Part shown: piece by piece, positions 40,400 to 49,331 of the stretch | How positions within the stretch are numbered: position 1 is the first letter of the stretch | Layout of the letters: the number at the start of each line of letters is the position of its first letter | Assembly (NCBI RefSeq): GCF_042879035.1 | Contig: NZ_JBIAOU010000003.1 | Coordinates: 124,001 to 188,000 of the forward strand | Length of the DNA: 64,000 bases | DNA from: Rhodococcus_G sp042879035 | Lineage (GTDB): Bacteria; Actinomycetota; Actinomycetes; Mycobacteriales; Mycobacteriaceae | Reading direction: 5' to 3' | Program-made: the position numbers and the translations under genes | Notes under the pieces: model-generated | Told to the model about the DNA's origin: nothing | What the model saw: only the letters and a program-made list of their open reading frames with translations | The model's database searches: none

Positions 40400-42819
40400 C
40401 CGTCAGCGAGAACGTTGCCGCGCCCGCCGACCTGGTGACCGTGACCATCGACGGCGCCGAGGTCCGGGTTCCGAAGGGCACCCTGGTGATTCGAGCCGCC
40501 GAGCTGGTCGGGATCCAGATCCCCCGGTTCTGCGACCACCCCCTCCTCGACCCCGTCGGCGCCTGTCGCCAGTGCCTCGTCGAGGTCGAGCTGCCGGGCC
40601 GGGAACCGGGAGCGCCGCCGATGCGGATGCCGAAACCGATGGCCTCGTGCACCACGACCGTCTCGGAGGGGATGGTCGTGTACACCCAGCTCACCTCGCC
40701 GGCCGCGGACCGGGCGCAGCGCGGAGTCATGGAACTGCTGCTGATCAACCACCCCCTCGACTGCCCGGTGTGCGACAAGGGTGGCGAGTGCCCGCTCCAG
40801 AACCAGGCGATGTCCAACGGCCGCAGCGACTCCCGCTTCGACGGCGTCAAACGGACCTACCCGAAGCCGATCCCGCTGTCGACCGAGGTGCTGCTCGACC
40901 GGGAACGGTGCGTGCTCTGCGCCCGCTGCACCCGTTTCTCGCAGCAGATCGCGGGCGACCCGTTCATCGATCTCCTCGAGCGTGGTGCGCTGCAGCAGGT
41001 GGGCATCGGGGAAGGCGAGCCGTTCGAGTCGTACTTCTCGGGCAACACCGTGCAGATCTGTCCCGTCGGTGCGCTGACCGGTGCGGCGTACCGGTTCCGG
41101 GCCCGGCCGTTCGATCTGGTGTCCAGTCCCAGTGTGTGCGAGCACTGCGCCTCGGGGTGTGCCCAGCGTACGGATCACCGGCGGGGCACGGTGCTGCGGC
41201 GCCTGGCCGGTGACGACCCCGAGGTCAACGAGGAGTGGAACTGCGACAAGGGCCGGTGGGCGTTCACCTACGCCACCGCCGACGACCGGTTGACCACCCC
41301 ACTCGTCCGCGGGGAGGACGGCACCCTGGCCCCCGCGTCGTGGTCGGAAGCCCTGTCCGTCGCCGCACGGGGACTGCGTGAGGCCCCGGGCGTCGGGGTG
41401 CTCACCGGGGGCCGTCTCACCGTCGAGGACGCCTACGCGTACGTGAAGTTCGCCCGGATCACCCTCGGCACCAACGACATCGACTTCCGCTCCCGGCCGC
41501 ACTCCGCGGAGGAGGCGAGCTTCCTCGGTGCCCGGGTCGCGGGCAGGCGCATGTCGGTGACGTACGCGGACCTCGAACGGGCACCGGTCGTGGTCCTGGT
41601 GGCCTTCGAGCCGGAGGAGGAGTCGCCGATCGTCTTCCTCCGACTGCGCAAGGCGGTCCGCAGGCACGGTCCGGCCGTGCACTCGATCGCGCCCTACGCC
41701 AGTCGCGGCCTCGAGAAGCTGTCGGGACACCTGCTGCAGGCCGTTCCGGGTGGCGAGGTCGCGGCCTTGCAGGCGCTGCGCGGCAACGAGCTGCTGCACC
41801 ACCCGGACGCCCTGATCCTGGTCGGCGAGCGGGCGGCTTCGCTGCCGGGAACACTCACGGCCGCAGCGGAACTCGCGGACGTCACCGGTGCGCGGTTGGC
41901 GTGGATCCCGCGCCGCGCCGGAGAACGCGGCGCACTCGAGGCCGGCGCACTGCCCGATCTGCTGCCCGGCGGCCACCCGGTCGCCGACGCCGAGGCTCGC
42001 CGCCTGGTCGCGGCCCGCTGGAACGTGCCGGACCTGCCGGCAGCAGCGGGCCGGGACACCGACGGCATCCTCGACGCCGCCCGCTCCGGCGCGCTCGGCG
42101 CCCTGGTGGTCGCCGGTGTCGAGCTCGACGATCTGCCCGACCCGGAGGCGGCCCGCGCCGCCGTCGACGCCGCGGGTTTCGTCGTCGCGCTGGAACTGCG
42201 CCGCAGCGCCGTCACCGACCTCGCCGACGTGGTGTTCCCCGTGGCACCGGTCGCCGAGAAGGCAGGCACCTTCGTCGACTGGGAGGGCCGCGACCGACCC
42301 TTCGCCGTCGCGTTGCCCGGCGTCGGCGCGATGTCGGATCAGCGGGTGCTGCATGCACTCTCCGCCGAGATGGGTGCGCCGATCGACCTGACCGACCCGG
42401 CGCGGGCCCGCGCCGAACTTGCCGCGATCGGCCGGTGGGGCGGCGACCCGGTCGCGTCCCCCGCCACCGCTGCGGGCCATCCGCGGCTGCCCGGCCCCGG
42501 CCAGGCGGTGCTCGCCGGATGGCGGCAACTACTCGACTCCGGACGGCTGCAGGACGGTGAGCCGCACCTCGCCGGCACCGCGCACCGGCCGGTCGCCCGG
42601 ATCTCGGCCGGCACCGCCACCGAGATCGGCTGTCGGGACGGCGATCCGCTGACCGTCAGCACGGACCACGGCGCGGTCACCCTGCCCGTCGTGGTGACCG
42701 ACATCCCCGAGCGGGTGGTGTGGCTCCCGCTGAACTCGCCGGGCAGCGCCGTGCACCGTCAGCTCGGCGCGACGGCCGGTGCGCTGGTCAGGATCCGGCC
42801 CGCTCTGGAGGCGCGATGA
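40396..42819 (+). CDS. nuoG: NADH-quinone oxidoreductase subunit G
   Basis: 807 residues from ATG 40396. The N-terminal ferredoxin domain has FCDHPLLDPVGACRQCLVE for [2Fe-2S] N1b. HPLDCPVCDKGGECPLQ and RCVLCARCTRFS with ICPVGALTG carry N5/N4-type clusters. CEHCASGCAQRTDHRRG (about residue 260) marks the start of the molybdopterin-like domain with its extra cluster N7, present in actinobacteria and E. coli. The C-terminal half is more diverged, as usual. Confidence 0.96.
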   Translation: MTVSENVAAPADLVTVTIDGAEVRVPKGTLVIRAAELVGIQIPRFCDHPLLDPVGACRQCLVEVELPGREPGAPPMRMPKPMASCTTTVSEGMVVYTQLTSPAADRAQRGVMELLLINHPLDCPVCDKGGECPLQNQAMSNGRSDSRFDGVKRTYPKPIPLSTEVLLDRERCVLCARCTRFSQQIAGDPFIDLLERGALQQVGIGEGEPFESYFSGNTVQICPVGALTGAAYRFRARPFDLVSSPSVCEHCASGCAQRTDHRRGTVLRRLAGDDPEVNEEWNCDKGRWAFTYATADDRLTTPLVRGEDGTLAPASWSEALSVAARGLREAPGVGVLTGGRLTVEDAYAYVKFARITLGTNDIDFRSRPHSAEEASFLGARVAGRRMSVTYADLERAPVVVLVAFEPEEESPIVFLRLRKAVRRHGPAVHSIAPYASRGLEKLSGHLLQAVPGGEVAALQALRGNELLHHPDALILVGERAASLPGTLTAAAELADVTGARLAWIPRRAGERGALEAGALPDLLPGGHPVADAEARRLVAARWNVPDLPAAAGRDTDGILDAARSGALGALVVAGVELDDLPDPEAARAAVDAAGFVVALELRRSAVTDLADVVFPVAPVAEKAGTFVDWEGRDRPFAVALPGVGAMSDQRVLHALSAEMGAPIDLTDPARARAELAAIGRWGGDPVASPATAAGHPRLPGPGQAVLAGWRQLLDSGRLQDGEPHLAGTAHRPVARISAGTATEIGCRDGDPLTVSTDHGAVTLPVVVTDIPERVVWLPLNSPGSAVHRQLGATAGALVRIRPALEAR

Positions 42820-44111
42820 CGCTCGCCGCAGGTACCGACCTCTCGTCGTTCGGCAACGACCCGTGGTGGCTGGTCGTGGCGAAGGCGTTGGCCATCTTCG
42901 TGTTCCTGATCCTCACGCCACTCGTCGCGCTGCTCGTCGAACGCAAGGTGATGGCGTGGATGCAGATGCGGGTCGGCCCAAACCGGGTCGGACCGCGAGG
43001 CACCCTGCAGAGCCTCGCCGACGGCATCAAACTCGCGCTCAAGGAGGGCATCGTCCCCGCGGGCGTCGACAAGCCGGTGTACCTGCTCGCGCCGATCATT
43101 TCGATCGTCCCCGCGATCATGGCGTTCGCCGTCATCCCGTTCGGGCCGGAGGTGTCGGTCCTCGGGCACCGGACCGCGTTGCAGCTCACCGATCTTCAGG
43201 TCGCGGTCCTGTACGTCCTCGCCGTCACCTCCGTCGGCGTGTACGGCATCGTGCTCGCCGGCTGGGCGTCCGGCTCCACCTATCCGCTCCTCGGCGGGCT
43301 GCGCTCGACCGCGCAGGTGATCTCCTACGAGGTCGCGATGGGCCTGTCCTTCGCGGCGGTGTTCCTCGACGCGGGCACCATGAGCACCTCCGGCATCGTC
43401 GCGTCGCAGTTCGGCACCTGGTACGTCTTCCTGCTGCTGCCGTCGTTCCTCATCTACGTCACCTCGATGGTCGGCGAGACGAACCGGGCACCGTTCGACC
43501 TGCCCGAGGCGGAGGGCGAGCTGGTCGGCGGCTTCCACACCGAGTACTCGTCGCTCCGCTTCGCGATGTTCATGCTCGCCGAGTACATCAACATGGTCAC
43601 CGTCTCCGCGTTGGCCACCACCCTGTTCCTCGGCGGCTGGCACGCGCCGTGGCCGTTGAGCATCTGGGACGGCGCCAATTCGGGCTGGTGGCCGGTGCTC
43701 TGGTTCACCGCCAAGGTGTGGTGCTTCCTGTTCGTGTTCATCTGGCTGCGGGCCACGCTGCCGCGACTGCGGTACGACCAGTTCATGAACCTCGGGTGGA
43801 AGGTGCTGATCCCCGCGTCCCTGCTGTGGATCATGCTCGTCGCCACCGCCCGCGCCCTGCGGATCGAGGGACACGACGCCGCGGCGGTCACGCTCGTCGT
43901 CGCCGGCGTGATCGTCGCCCTCGGCCTGCTCGTGCTGCTGTGGCGGTTGCTGCGGCACCGCAAGGCCCGGACCGCGGTCTCGGCCGCACCACCGGAGCCA
44001 CCACCCTTCGACCCGATGGCCGGGGGGTTCCCGGTCCCACCCCTACCCGGACAGACACTGCCCGGACGGACACTGCCCGAGTTCGACAGCGCCGCGGGAG
44101 GTCCGCGATGA
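42816..44111 (+). CDS. nuoH: NADH-quinone oxidoreductase subunit H
   Basis: 431 residues from ATG 42816. VERKVMAWMQMRVGPNRVGPRGTLQ is the quinone-site loop of the ND1 subunit, and SMVGETNRAPFDLPEAEGELVGGFHTEYS follows. About eight membrane segments. A Pro-rich C-terminal tail of ~45 residues contains a short LPGQTLPGRTLP repeat, longer than in many homologs. Confidence 0.96.
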   Translation: MTLAAGTDLSSFGNDPWWLVVAKALAIFVFLILTPLVALLVERKVMAWMQMRVGPNRVGPRGTLQSLADGIKLALKEGIVPAGVDKPVYLLAPIISIVPAIMAFAVIPFGPEVSVLGHRTALQLTDLQVAVLYVLAVTSVGVYGIVLAGWASGSTYPLLGGLRSTAQVISYEVAMGLSFAAVFLDAGTMSTSGIVASQFGTWYVFLLLPSFLIYVTSMVGETNRAPFDLPEAEGELVGGFHTEYSSLRFAMFMLAEYINMVTVSALATTLFLGGWHAPWPLSIWDGANSGWWPVLWFTAKVWCFLFVFIWLRATLPRLRYDQFMNLGWKVLIPASLLWIMLVATARALRIEGHDAAAVTLVVAGVIVALGLLVLLWRLLRHRKARTAVSAAPPEPPPFDPMAGGFPVPPLPGQTLPGRTLPEFDSAAGGPR

Positions 44112-44668
44112 CCAGGTTCCTCGATTCCCTCGCCGGTTTCGGCGTCACCTTCTCGACGATGTTCAAGAAACCGAACACCGAGTCGTACCCGGAGGTCCGG
44201 CCCGAGACCGCGCCGGGCTACCACGGCAGACACCAACTCAACCGCCACCCGGACGGACTGGAGAAGTGCATCGGCTGCGAGCTGTGCGCCTGGGCGTGCC
44301 CGGCCGACGCGATCTTCGTCGAGGGCGCCGACAACACGGAGGAGCAACGCTTCTCGCCCGGAGAGCGGTACGGTCGCGTCTACCAGATCAACTACCTGCG
44401 GTGCATCGGCTGCGGCCTCTGCGTCGAGGCCTGCCCCACCCGCGCACTGACCATGACCAACCAGTACGACGAGCTCGCCGACGACAACCGCGCCGACCTG
44501 ATCTTCGGCAAGGACCGGCTCCTGGCCCCCCTGCAGACGGGCATGACCGCGCCGCCGCACCCGATGGCGCCCGGCACCACCGACGAGGACTACTACCGGG
44601 GCACCCTCCCCCGTGAGTCCTTTCGGCCCGCACCGGGACCGGAAGGACTCACAGGGGGAGAGGGGTGA
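44108..44668 (+). CDS. nuoI: NADH-quinone oxidoreductase subunit I
   Basis: 186 residues from ATG 44108. Two classic [4Fe-4S] motifs, CIGCELCAWACP and CIGCGLCVEACP, carry N6a/N6b. The last ~20 residues (PRESFRPAPGPEGLTGGEG) look added: they are encoded by a long inverted repeat (44606-44660) that also covers the nuoJ ribosome binding site. The stop overlaps the nuoJ GTG. Confidence 0.96.
   Translation: MTRFLDSLAGFGVTFSTMFKKPNTESYPEVRPETAPGYHGRHQLNRHPDGLEKCIGCELCAWACPADAIFVEGADNTEEQRFSPGERYGRVYQINYLRCIGCGLCVEACPTRALTMTNQYDELADDNRADLIFGKDRLLAPLQTGMTAPPHPMAPGTTDEDYYRGTLPRESFRPAPGPEGLTGGEG
44606..44660 (+). repeat. Large inverted repeat at the nuoI/nuoJ junction
   Basis: CTCCCCCGTGAGTCCTT (44606-44622) pairs with AAGGACTCAC and GGGGGAG (44643-44652, 44654-44660) with only A44653 bulged, and 4 further pairs (one of them G-U) continue inside. 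The stem of about 21 bp contains the GGGGGAG that should serve as nuoJ Shine-Dalgarno. It could be an inserted palindromic element, an intra-operon attenuator, or a coupling device that opens only when nuoI is translated to its end. Confidence 0.75.
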
Positions 44669-45558
44669 CGGCCGACGCGGCCGTCGCGGCCGCCACCACC
44701 CTCGCCGAGCCGCTGACGCGCACCGCAGCGACACTGTCGGAGCCGCTGACGCGCACCGCAGCGACACTGTCGGAGCCGCTGACGCGCACCTCCGGTGGCG
44801 AGGCGGTGCAGTTCTGGGTCCTGGGGACCCTCTGCGTGATCGGCGCCCTCGGCGTCGTGTGCGCGACGAAGGCGGTGTACTCGGCGATCTTCCTGGCGAT
44901 GACGATGATCCTGCTGGCGTTCTTCTACATCGCGCAGGACGCGCTGTTCCTCGGTGTCGTGCAGATCGTCGTCTACACCGGTGCGGTGATGATGCTGTTC
45001 CTGTTCGTGCTGATGCTGGTCGGTGTCGACTCGTCCGACTCCCTCGTGGAAACCATTCGGGGGCAACGGGTCGCCGCGGTCGTCGCCGGAGTCGGATTCG
45101 GGGTGCTGCTGATCGCCGGCATCGGCAGCGTCACCGTCACCTCGTTCGTCGGCCTGCCCGACGCCAACGCCGGACCCGCCTCGTCGCCCACCGGATCCAT
45201 CGGCAACGTACCCGCGCTGGCCGAGCTGATCTTCATCCGCTACGTGTGGGCATTCGAACTGACCGGAGCCCTGCTGATCACCGCGACCATCGGCGCGATG
45301 GTCCTCGCACACCGCGAACGCATCGAACCGCGGCCGAACCAGCGGGCCATGTCCGAACAGCGGTTCCGCGACGGCGGCCAGGTGACGCCACTGCCGAGCC
45401 CCGGCGTCTACGCCCGGCACAACGCCGTCGACATGGCGGCGCTGCTGCCCGACGGCACCACCGCCCCGGGGTCGGTCAGCGGCGTCCTCACTCCCCGCAG
45501 CGTGACACGGCGGGGTGAACACGAGCCGTCGCGCGGCGACAAGGAGGCGAAGCAGTGA
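44665..45558 (+). CDS. nuoJ: NADH-quinone oxidoreductase subunit J
   Basis: 297 residues from GTG 44665. The ND6-like core has YIAQDALFLGVVQIVVYTGAVMMLFLFVLM. Before it stands an unusual N-terminal segment with an 11-residue repeat EPLTRTAATLS (two full copies and a partial third). The C-terminal ~75 residues are hydrophilic. The family usually begins a few residues before the first membrane segment, so the repeat is an addition. Confidence 0.95.
   Translation: MTADAAVAAATTLAEPLTRTAATLSEPLTRTAATLSEPLTRTSGGEAVQFWVLGTLCVIGALGVVCATKAVYSAIFLAMTMILLAFFYIAQDALFLGVVQIVVYTGAVMMLFLFVLMLVGVDSSDSLVETIRGQRVAAVVAGVGFGVLLIAGIGSVTVTSFVGLPDANAGPASSPTGSIGNVPALAELIFIRYVWAFELTGALLITATIGAMVLAHRERIEPRPNQRAMSEQRFRDGGQVTPLPSPGVYARHNAVDMAALLPDGTTAPGSVSGVLTPRSVTRRGEHEPSRGDKEAKQ
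44707..44790 (+). repeat. 33-bp tandem repeat in the 5' end of nuoJ
   Basis: Two identical 33-bp units (44707-44739, 44740-44772) and an exact 18-base start of a third (44773-44790). Unit length is a multiple of three, so copy number can change without loss of frame. Confidence 0.92.
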
Positions 45559-45854
45559 ACCCGGAGAACTACCTGTACCTGTCGGCGTTGCTGTTCACGA
45601 TCGGCGCGACCGGTGTGCTGCTGCGCCGCAACGCGATCGTGGTGTTCATGTGCATCGAGTTGATGCTCAACGCCACGAACCTCGCGTTCGTCACGTTCGC
45701 GCGCATGCACGGCAACCTCGACGGGCACGTCTTCGCGTTCTTCACGATGGTGGTCGCCGCCGCGGAAGTCGTCGTCGGGCTCGCGATCATCATGGCCATC
45801 TTCCGCACCCGTCGTTCGGCCTCGGTCGACGCCGCCAACCTCCTCAAGTTCTGA
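45555..45854 (+). CDS. nuoK: NADH-quinone oxidoreductase subunit K
   Basis: 99 residues from GTG 45555. NYLYLSALLFTIGATGVLLRRN starts the ND4L fold. The second segment has the invariant Glu in CIELMLNATNL, and AAAEVVVGLAI carries the other. Three membrane segments, part of the proton path. Confidence 0.97.
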   Translation: MNPENYLYLSALLFTIGATGVLLRRNAIVVFMCIELMLNATNLAFVTFARMHGNLDGHVFAFFTMVVAAAEVVVGLAIIMAIFRTRRSASVDAANLLKF

Positions 45855-45855
45855 C

Positions 45856-47733
45856 ATGGCCGCCGGGATCTGGCTTCTCGTCGCGCTGCCGCTCGCGGGC
45901 GCCGCCGTGCTGCTGCTCGCCGGACGGCGCAGCGACCGGTGGGGTCACCTCCTCGGATGCGCGACGGCGATCGCCTCGTTCGCGGTCGCGGCCGCCCTGT
46001 TCGTCGGCATGCTCGGCCGCGAGGGCGCCGACCGCGCGGTCACCGAGACCCTGTTCAGCTGGGTGCCCGTCGCCGGCCTCCAGGTGGACTTCGGTCTCCA
46101 ACTCGACCAGCTGTCCATGTGTTTCGCGCTGCTGATCACCGGTGTCGGCTCGCTGATCCACGTCTACTCGGTCGGCTACATGGCGGCCGACCCCGACCGC
46201 CGCCGGTTCTTCGCGTATCTCAACCTCTTCCTGGCTGCGATGCTGCTGCTGGTGCTCGCCGACAACTACCTCGGGCTGTACGTCGGGTGGGAGGGCGTCG
46301 GTCTGGCGTCGTACCTGCTGATCGGGTTCTGGCACCACAAGCCGTCTGCCGCGGCCGCCGCGAAGAAGGCGTTCGTCGTCAACCGGGTCGGTGACATGGG
46401 CCTGGCGATCGCGCTGATGGTCATGTTCGCGACCTTCGGAACCGTCTCCTACGACGGGGTTTTCGCGGGTGTCGGGGAGGCCGGGGAGGGGTTGCTCACG
46501 GCGCTGGGGTTGTTGCTGCTGCTCGCCGCGTGCGGCAAGTCGGCGCAGGTGCCGCTGCAGTCGTGGCTCGGGGACGCGATGGAGGGCCCGACCCCGGTGT
46601 CGGCGCTGATCCACGCCGCGACGATGGTCACGGCGGGCGTCTACCTGATCACGCGGTCGAACCCGATCTTCGACCTGGCTCCCGGCGCTCGGCTGGGGGT
46701 GGTGATCGTCGGCGCCGTCACGCTGCTGTTCGGCGCGATCATCGGTTGCGCGAAGGACGACATCAAGAAGGCGCTCGCCGCGTCCACGATGAGCCAGATC
46801 GGCTACATGGTGCTCGCGGCCGGCCTCGGGCCCGCCGGTTACGCGTTCGCGATCATGCACCTGCTCACCCACGGATTCTTCAAGGCGGGGCTCTTCCTCG
46901 GCGCGGGCTCGGTGATGCACGCGATGAACGACGAGGTGAACATGCGCCGCTACGGCGGTCTGCGGACGCTGATGCCGATCACCTTCGTGACGTTCGGCTG
47001 CGGCTACCTGGCGATCATCGGGATCCCGCCGTTCGCGGGCTTCTTCTCCAAGGACAAGATCATCGAGGTCGCGTTCGGTGCCGGGGGTGTCGAAGGCTGG
47101 GTGCTCGGCGGCGCGACGCTGCTCGGTGCCGGGATCACCGCGTTCTACATGACGCGCGTCATGCTGATGACGTTCTTCGGTGACCGGCGCTGGGCGGACG
47201 GCACGCACCCGCACGAGGCGCCCCGGTCGATGACGTGGCCGATGATCCTCATCGCGATCGGTTCCGTCGGATCCGGCTTCCTGCTCGCCTACGGTGGGGC
47301 GCTGCAGGACTGGCTGGCGCCGGTGGTCGGTGTCCGCCACGACGAGCTGCCGGTGCCGGTGTGGACGATCACCGTCACGACACTGGTGGTCGTTCTGGCC
47401 GGCTTCGCCGTCGCGTACCGGCAGTACGTGGGCGCGACGATCCCGGTGCAGGCGCCGGTCGACGTGTCGGCACTGACCGTCGCCGCCCGCGCGGATCTCT
47501 ACGGCGACGCGGTGAACGAGGCGGTGTTCATGCGACCCGGCGATCGGCTCGCGCGCGGACTGGTGACCGTCGACGATCGTGGTGTCGACGGCGCGGTCAC
47601 CGGCATCGCCGCCGGGGTGGGTGTGGTGTCGACGCGAATCCGCAAGCTGCAGAACGGTTTCGTCCGCAGCTATGCGATGTACATGTTCGTGGGCGCGGCC
47701 GCCGTGGTCGCGACGCTGGCGCTGGTGAGGTGA
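45856..47733 (+). CDS. nuoL: NADH-quinone oxidoreductase subunit L
   Basis: 625 residues from ATG 45856. An antiporter-like ND5 subunit: GWEGVGLASYLLIGFW, KKAFVVNRVGDMG, GKSAQVPLQSWLGDAMEGPTPVSALIHAATMVTAG with the broken-helix Lys, and a long lateral C-terminal helix region. Distal proton pump of complex I. Confidence 0.97.
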   Translation: MAAGIWLLVALPLAGAAVLLLAGRRSDRWGHLLGCATAIASFAVAAALFVGMLGREGADRAVTETLFSWVPVAGLQVDFGLQLDQLSMCFALLITGVGSLIHVYSVGYMAADPDRRRFFAYLNLFLAAMLLLVLADNYLGLYVGWEGVGLASYLLIGFWHHKPSAAAAAKKAFVVNRVGDMGLAIALMVMFATFGTVSYDGVFAGVGEAGEGLLTALGLLLLLAACGKSAQVPLQSWLGDAMEGPTPVSALIHAATMVTAGVYLITRSNPIFDLAPGARLGVVIVGAVTLLFGAIIGCAKDDIKKALAASTMSQIGYMVLAAGLGPAGYAFAIMHLLTHGFFKAGLFLGAGSVMHAMNDEVNMRRYGGLRTLMPITFVTFGCGYLAIIGIPPFAGFFSKDKIIEVAFGAGGVEGWVLGGATLLGAGITAFYMTRVMLMTFFGDRRWADGTHPHEAPRSMTWPMILIAIGSVGSGFLLAYGGALQDWLAPVVGVRHDELPVPVWTITVTTLVVVLAGFAVAYRQYVGATIPVQAPVDVSALTVAARADLYGDAVNEAVFMRPGDRLARGLVTVDDRGVDGAVTGIAAGVGVVSTRIRKLQNGFVRSYAMYMFVGAAAVVATLALVR

Positions 47734-49331
47734 CGGTGAACGGTTTCGCGTGGCTGACTGCACTGTGGCTGACGCCGCTCGTCGGCGCGGGTGTCGTCGC
47801 CGTCGTCCCGACGCGCAGCCGCGGTGCCGCCCGGTGGACCGCGTTCGCGGTGTCGCTGGTCGTCCTCGCGCTGGCGGTCGGTGTCGCGATCGGCTACGAA
47901 CCCGGCGGCGAGCGGTACCAGTTCGTCGAATCCCACGAGTGGATACCGGCTTTCGGTACCCGATACACCCTCGGCGTCGACGGGGTGGCGCTGGTGCTGG
48001 TGCTGCTCACCGCGGCGCTGGTGCCGGTGCTGCTGCTGGCGGGGTGGCGGGACGCCGACCGGGCACGGGGCCGACGACCGGTGCACACCTACGCGGCGCT
48101 GTTCCTGATCGTCGAGTCGATGGTCCTGATGTCGTTCGTCGCACTCGACATCCTGCTCTTCTACGTGTTCTTCGAGGTCATGCTGATCCCGATGTACCTG
48201 CTCATCGGCGGGTTCGGCGACGCCCGTGGACCCCGCGCCGCGGTGAAGTTCCTGCTGTACAACCTGTTCGGCGGCCTGATCATGCTGGCCGCGGTGATCG
48301 GGCTGTACGTGGTGACGGCGGGGGAGTCGAGCCCCTTCGACTCGGGCACCTTCGACTTCCGGGCCATCGCCGATGCAGTGTCGAACGGGACCCTGGCCAT
48401 CGATGCTCCCGTCGCGAACGCACTGTTCCTCGGATTCCTGTTCGCGTTCGCGGTGAAGGCACCGCTGTGGCCGCTGCACACCTGGCTGCCCGACGCCGCC
48501 GTGCACTCCACCCCGTCGACGGCGGTGCTGATGATGGCGGTCGTCGACAAGGTCGGCACCTTCGGCATGCTGCGGTACTGCGTGCAGCTGTTCCCCGACG
48601 CCACCGCCACCTTCGCGCCGCTGGTCCTGACCCTCGCGGTGATCGGTGTGGTCTACGGCGCCCTGGTCGCGATCGGCCAGACCGACATCATGCGGCTGAT
48701 CGCGTACACGTCCATCTCGCACTTCGGGTTCATCGTTCTCGGCGTCTTCGCGCTGACCAGCCAGTCGCAGGGCGGATCCGCGCTGTACATGGTCAACCAC
48801 GGCATCTCCACGGCGGCGCTGATGCTGATCGCCGGCTTCCTGGTGGCCCGCCGCGGCAGTCGCGCGATCGGTGACTACGGCGGGGTGCAGTCGAGCGCAC
48901 CCGTGCTGGCCGGAACGTTCCTCGTCGCCGGTCTCGCGACGCTGTCGCTGCCGGGTCTGGCCCCGTTCGTCAGCGAATTCCTGGTGCTGATCGGTACCTT
49001 CACTCGCTACCCGGCCGCGGCGGTCGTGGCGACCGGCGCTCTGGTGCTGTCGGCGCTCTACGTGCTGTGGCTGTACCAGCGGGTGATGACCGGGCCCGCC
49101 CGCGCCGACGGTGGCCGCGTCCGTGACCTGGTGCCCCGCGAGATCGCGGTGGTTGCGCCGCTGATCGCGCTGCTGCTGATGCTGGGTCTGTATCCGAAAC
49201 CCGCGCTCGACGCGATCACGCCGACGATCACCGCCACCCTGACCTCGATCCACCAGGAGGATCCGGCGCCGACCGTCGGAACCGGGTCGGTGGCGGCGGA
49301 CAGCGACGGCCAGGGAGGTGGGCACCGGTGA
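47730..49331 (+). CDS. nuoM: NADH-quinone oxidoreductase subunit M
   Basis: 533 residues from GTG 47730, overlapping the nuoL stop. A second GTG at 47736 has a better-placed GTGAGG and is an equal candidate. FYVFFEVMLIPMYLLIGGFG with the key Glu, KAPLWPLHTWLPDAAVHSTPSTAVLMMAVVDKVG with the Lys, and AYTSISHFGFIVLG define the ND4 subunit. Confidence 0.96.
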   Translation: MTVNGFAWLTALWLTPLVGAGVVAVVPTRSRGAARWTAFAVSLVVLALAVGVAIGYEPGGERYQFVESHEWIPAFGTRYTLGVDGVALVLVLLTAALVPVLLLAGWRDADRARGRRPVHTYAALFLIVESMVLMSFVALDILLFYVFFEVMLIPMYLLIGGFGDARGPRAAVKFLLYNLFGGLIMLAAVIGLYVVTAGESSPFDSGTFDFRAIADAVSNGTLAIDAPVANALFLGFLFAFAVKAPLWPLHTWLPDAAVHSTPSTAVLMMAVVDKVGTFGMLRYCVQLFPDATATFAPLVLTLAVIGVVYGALVAIGQTDIMRLIAYTSISHFGFIVLGVFALTSQSQGGSALYMVNHGISTAALMLIAGFLVARRGSRAIGDYGGVQSSAPVLAGTFLVAGLATLSLPGLAPFVSEFLVLIGTFTRYPAAAVVATGALVLSALYVLWLYQRVMTGPARADGGRVRDLVPREIAVVAPLIALLLMLGLYPKPALDAITPTITATLTSIHQEDPAPTVGTGSVAADSDGQGGGHR

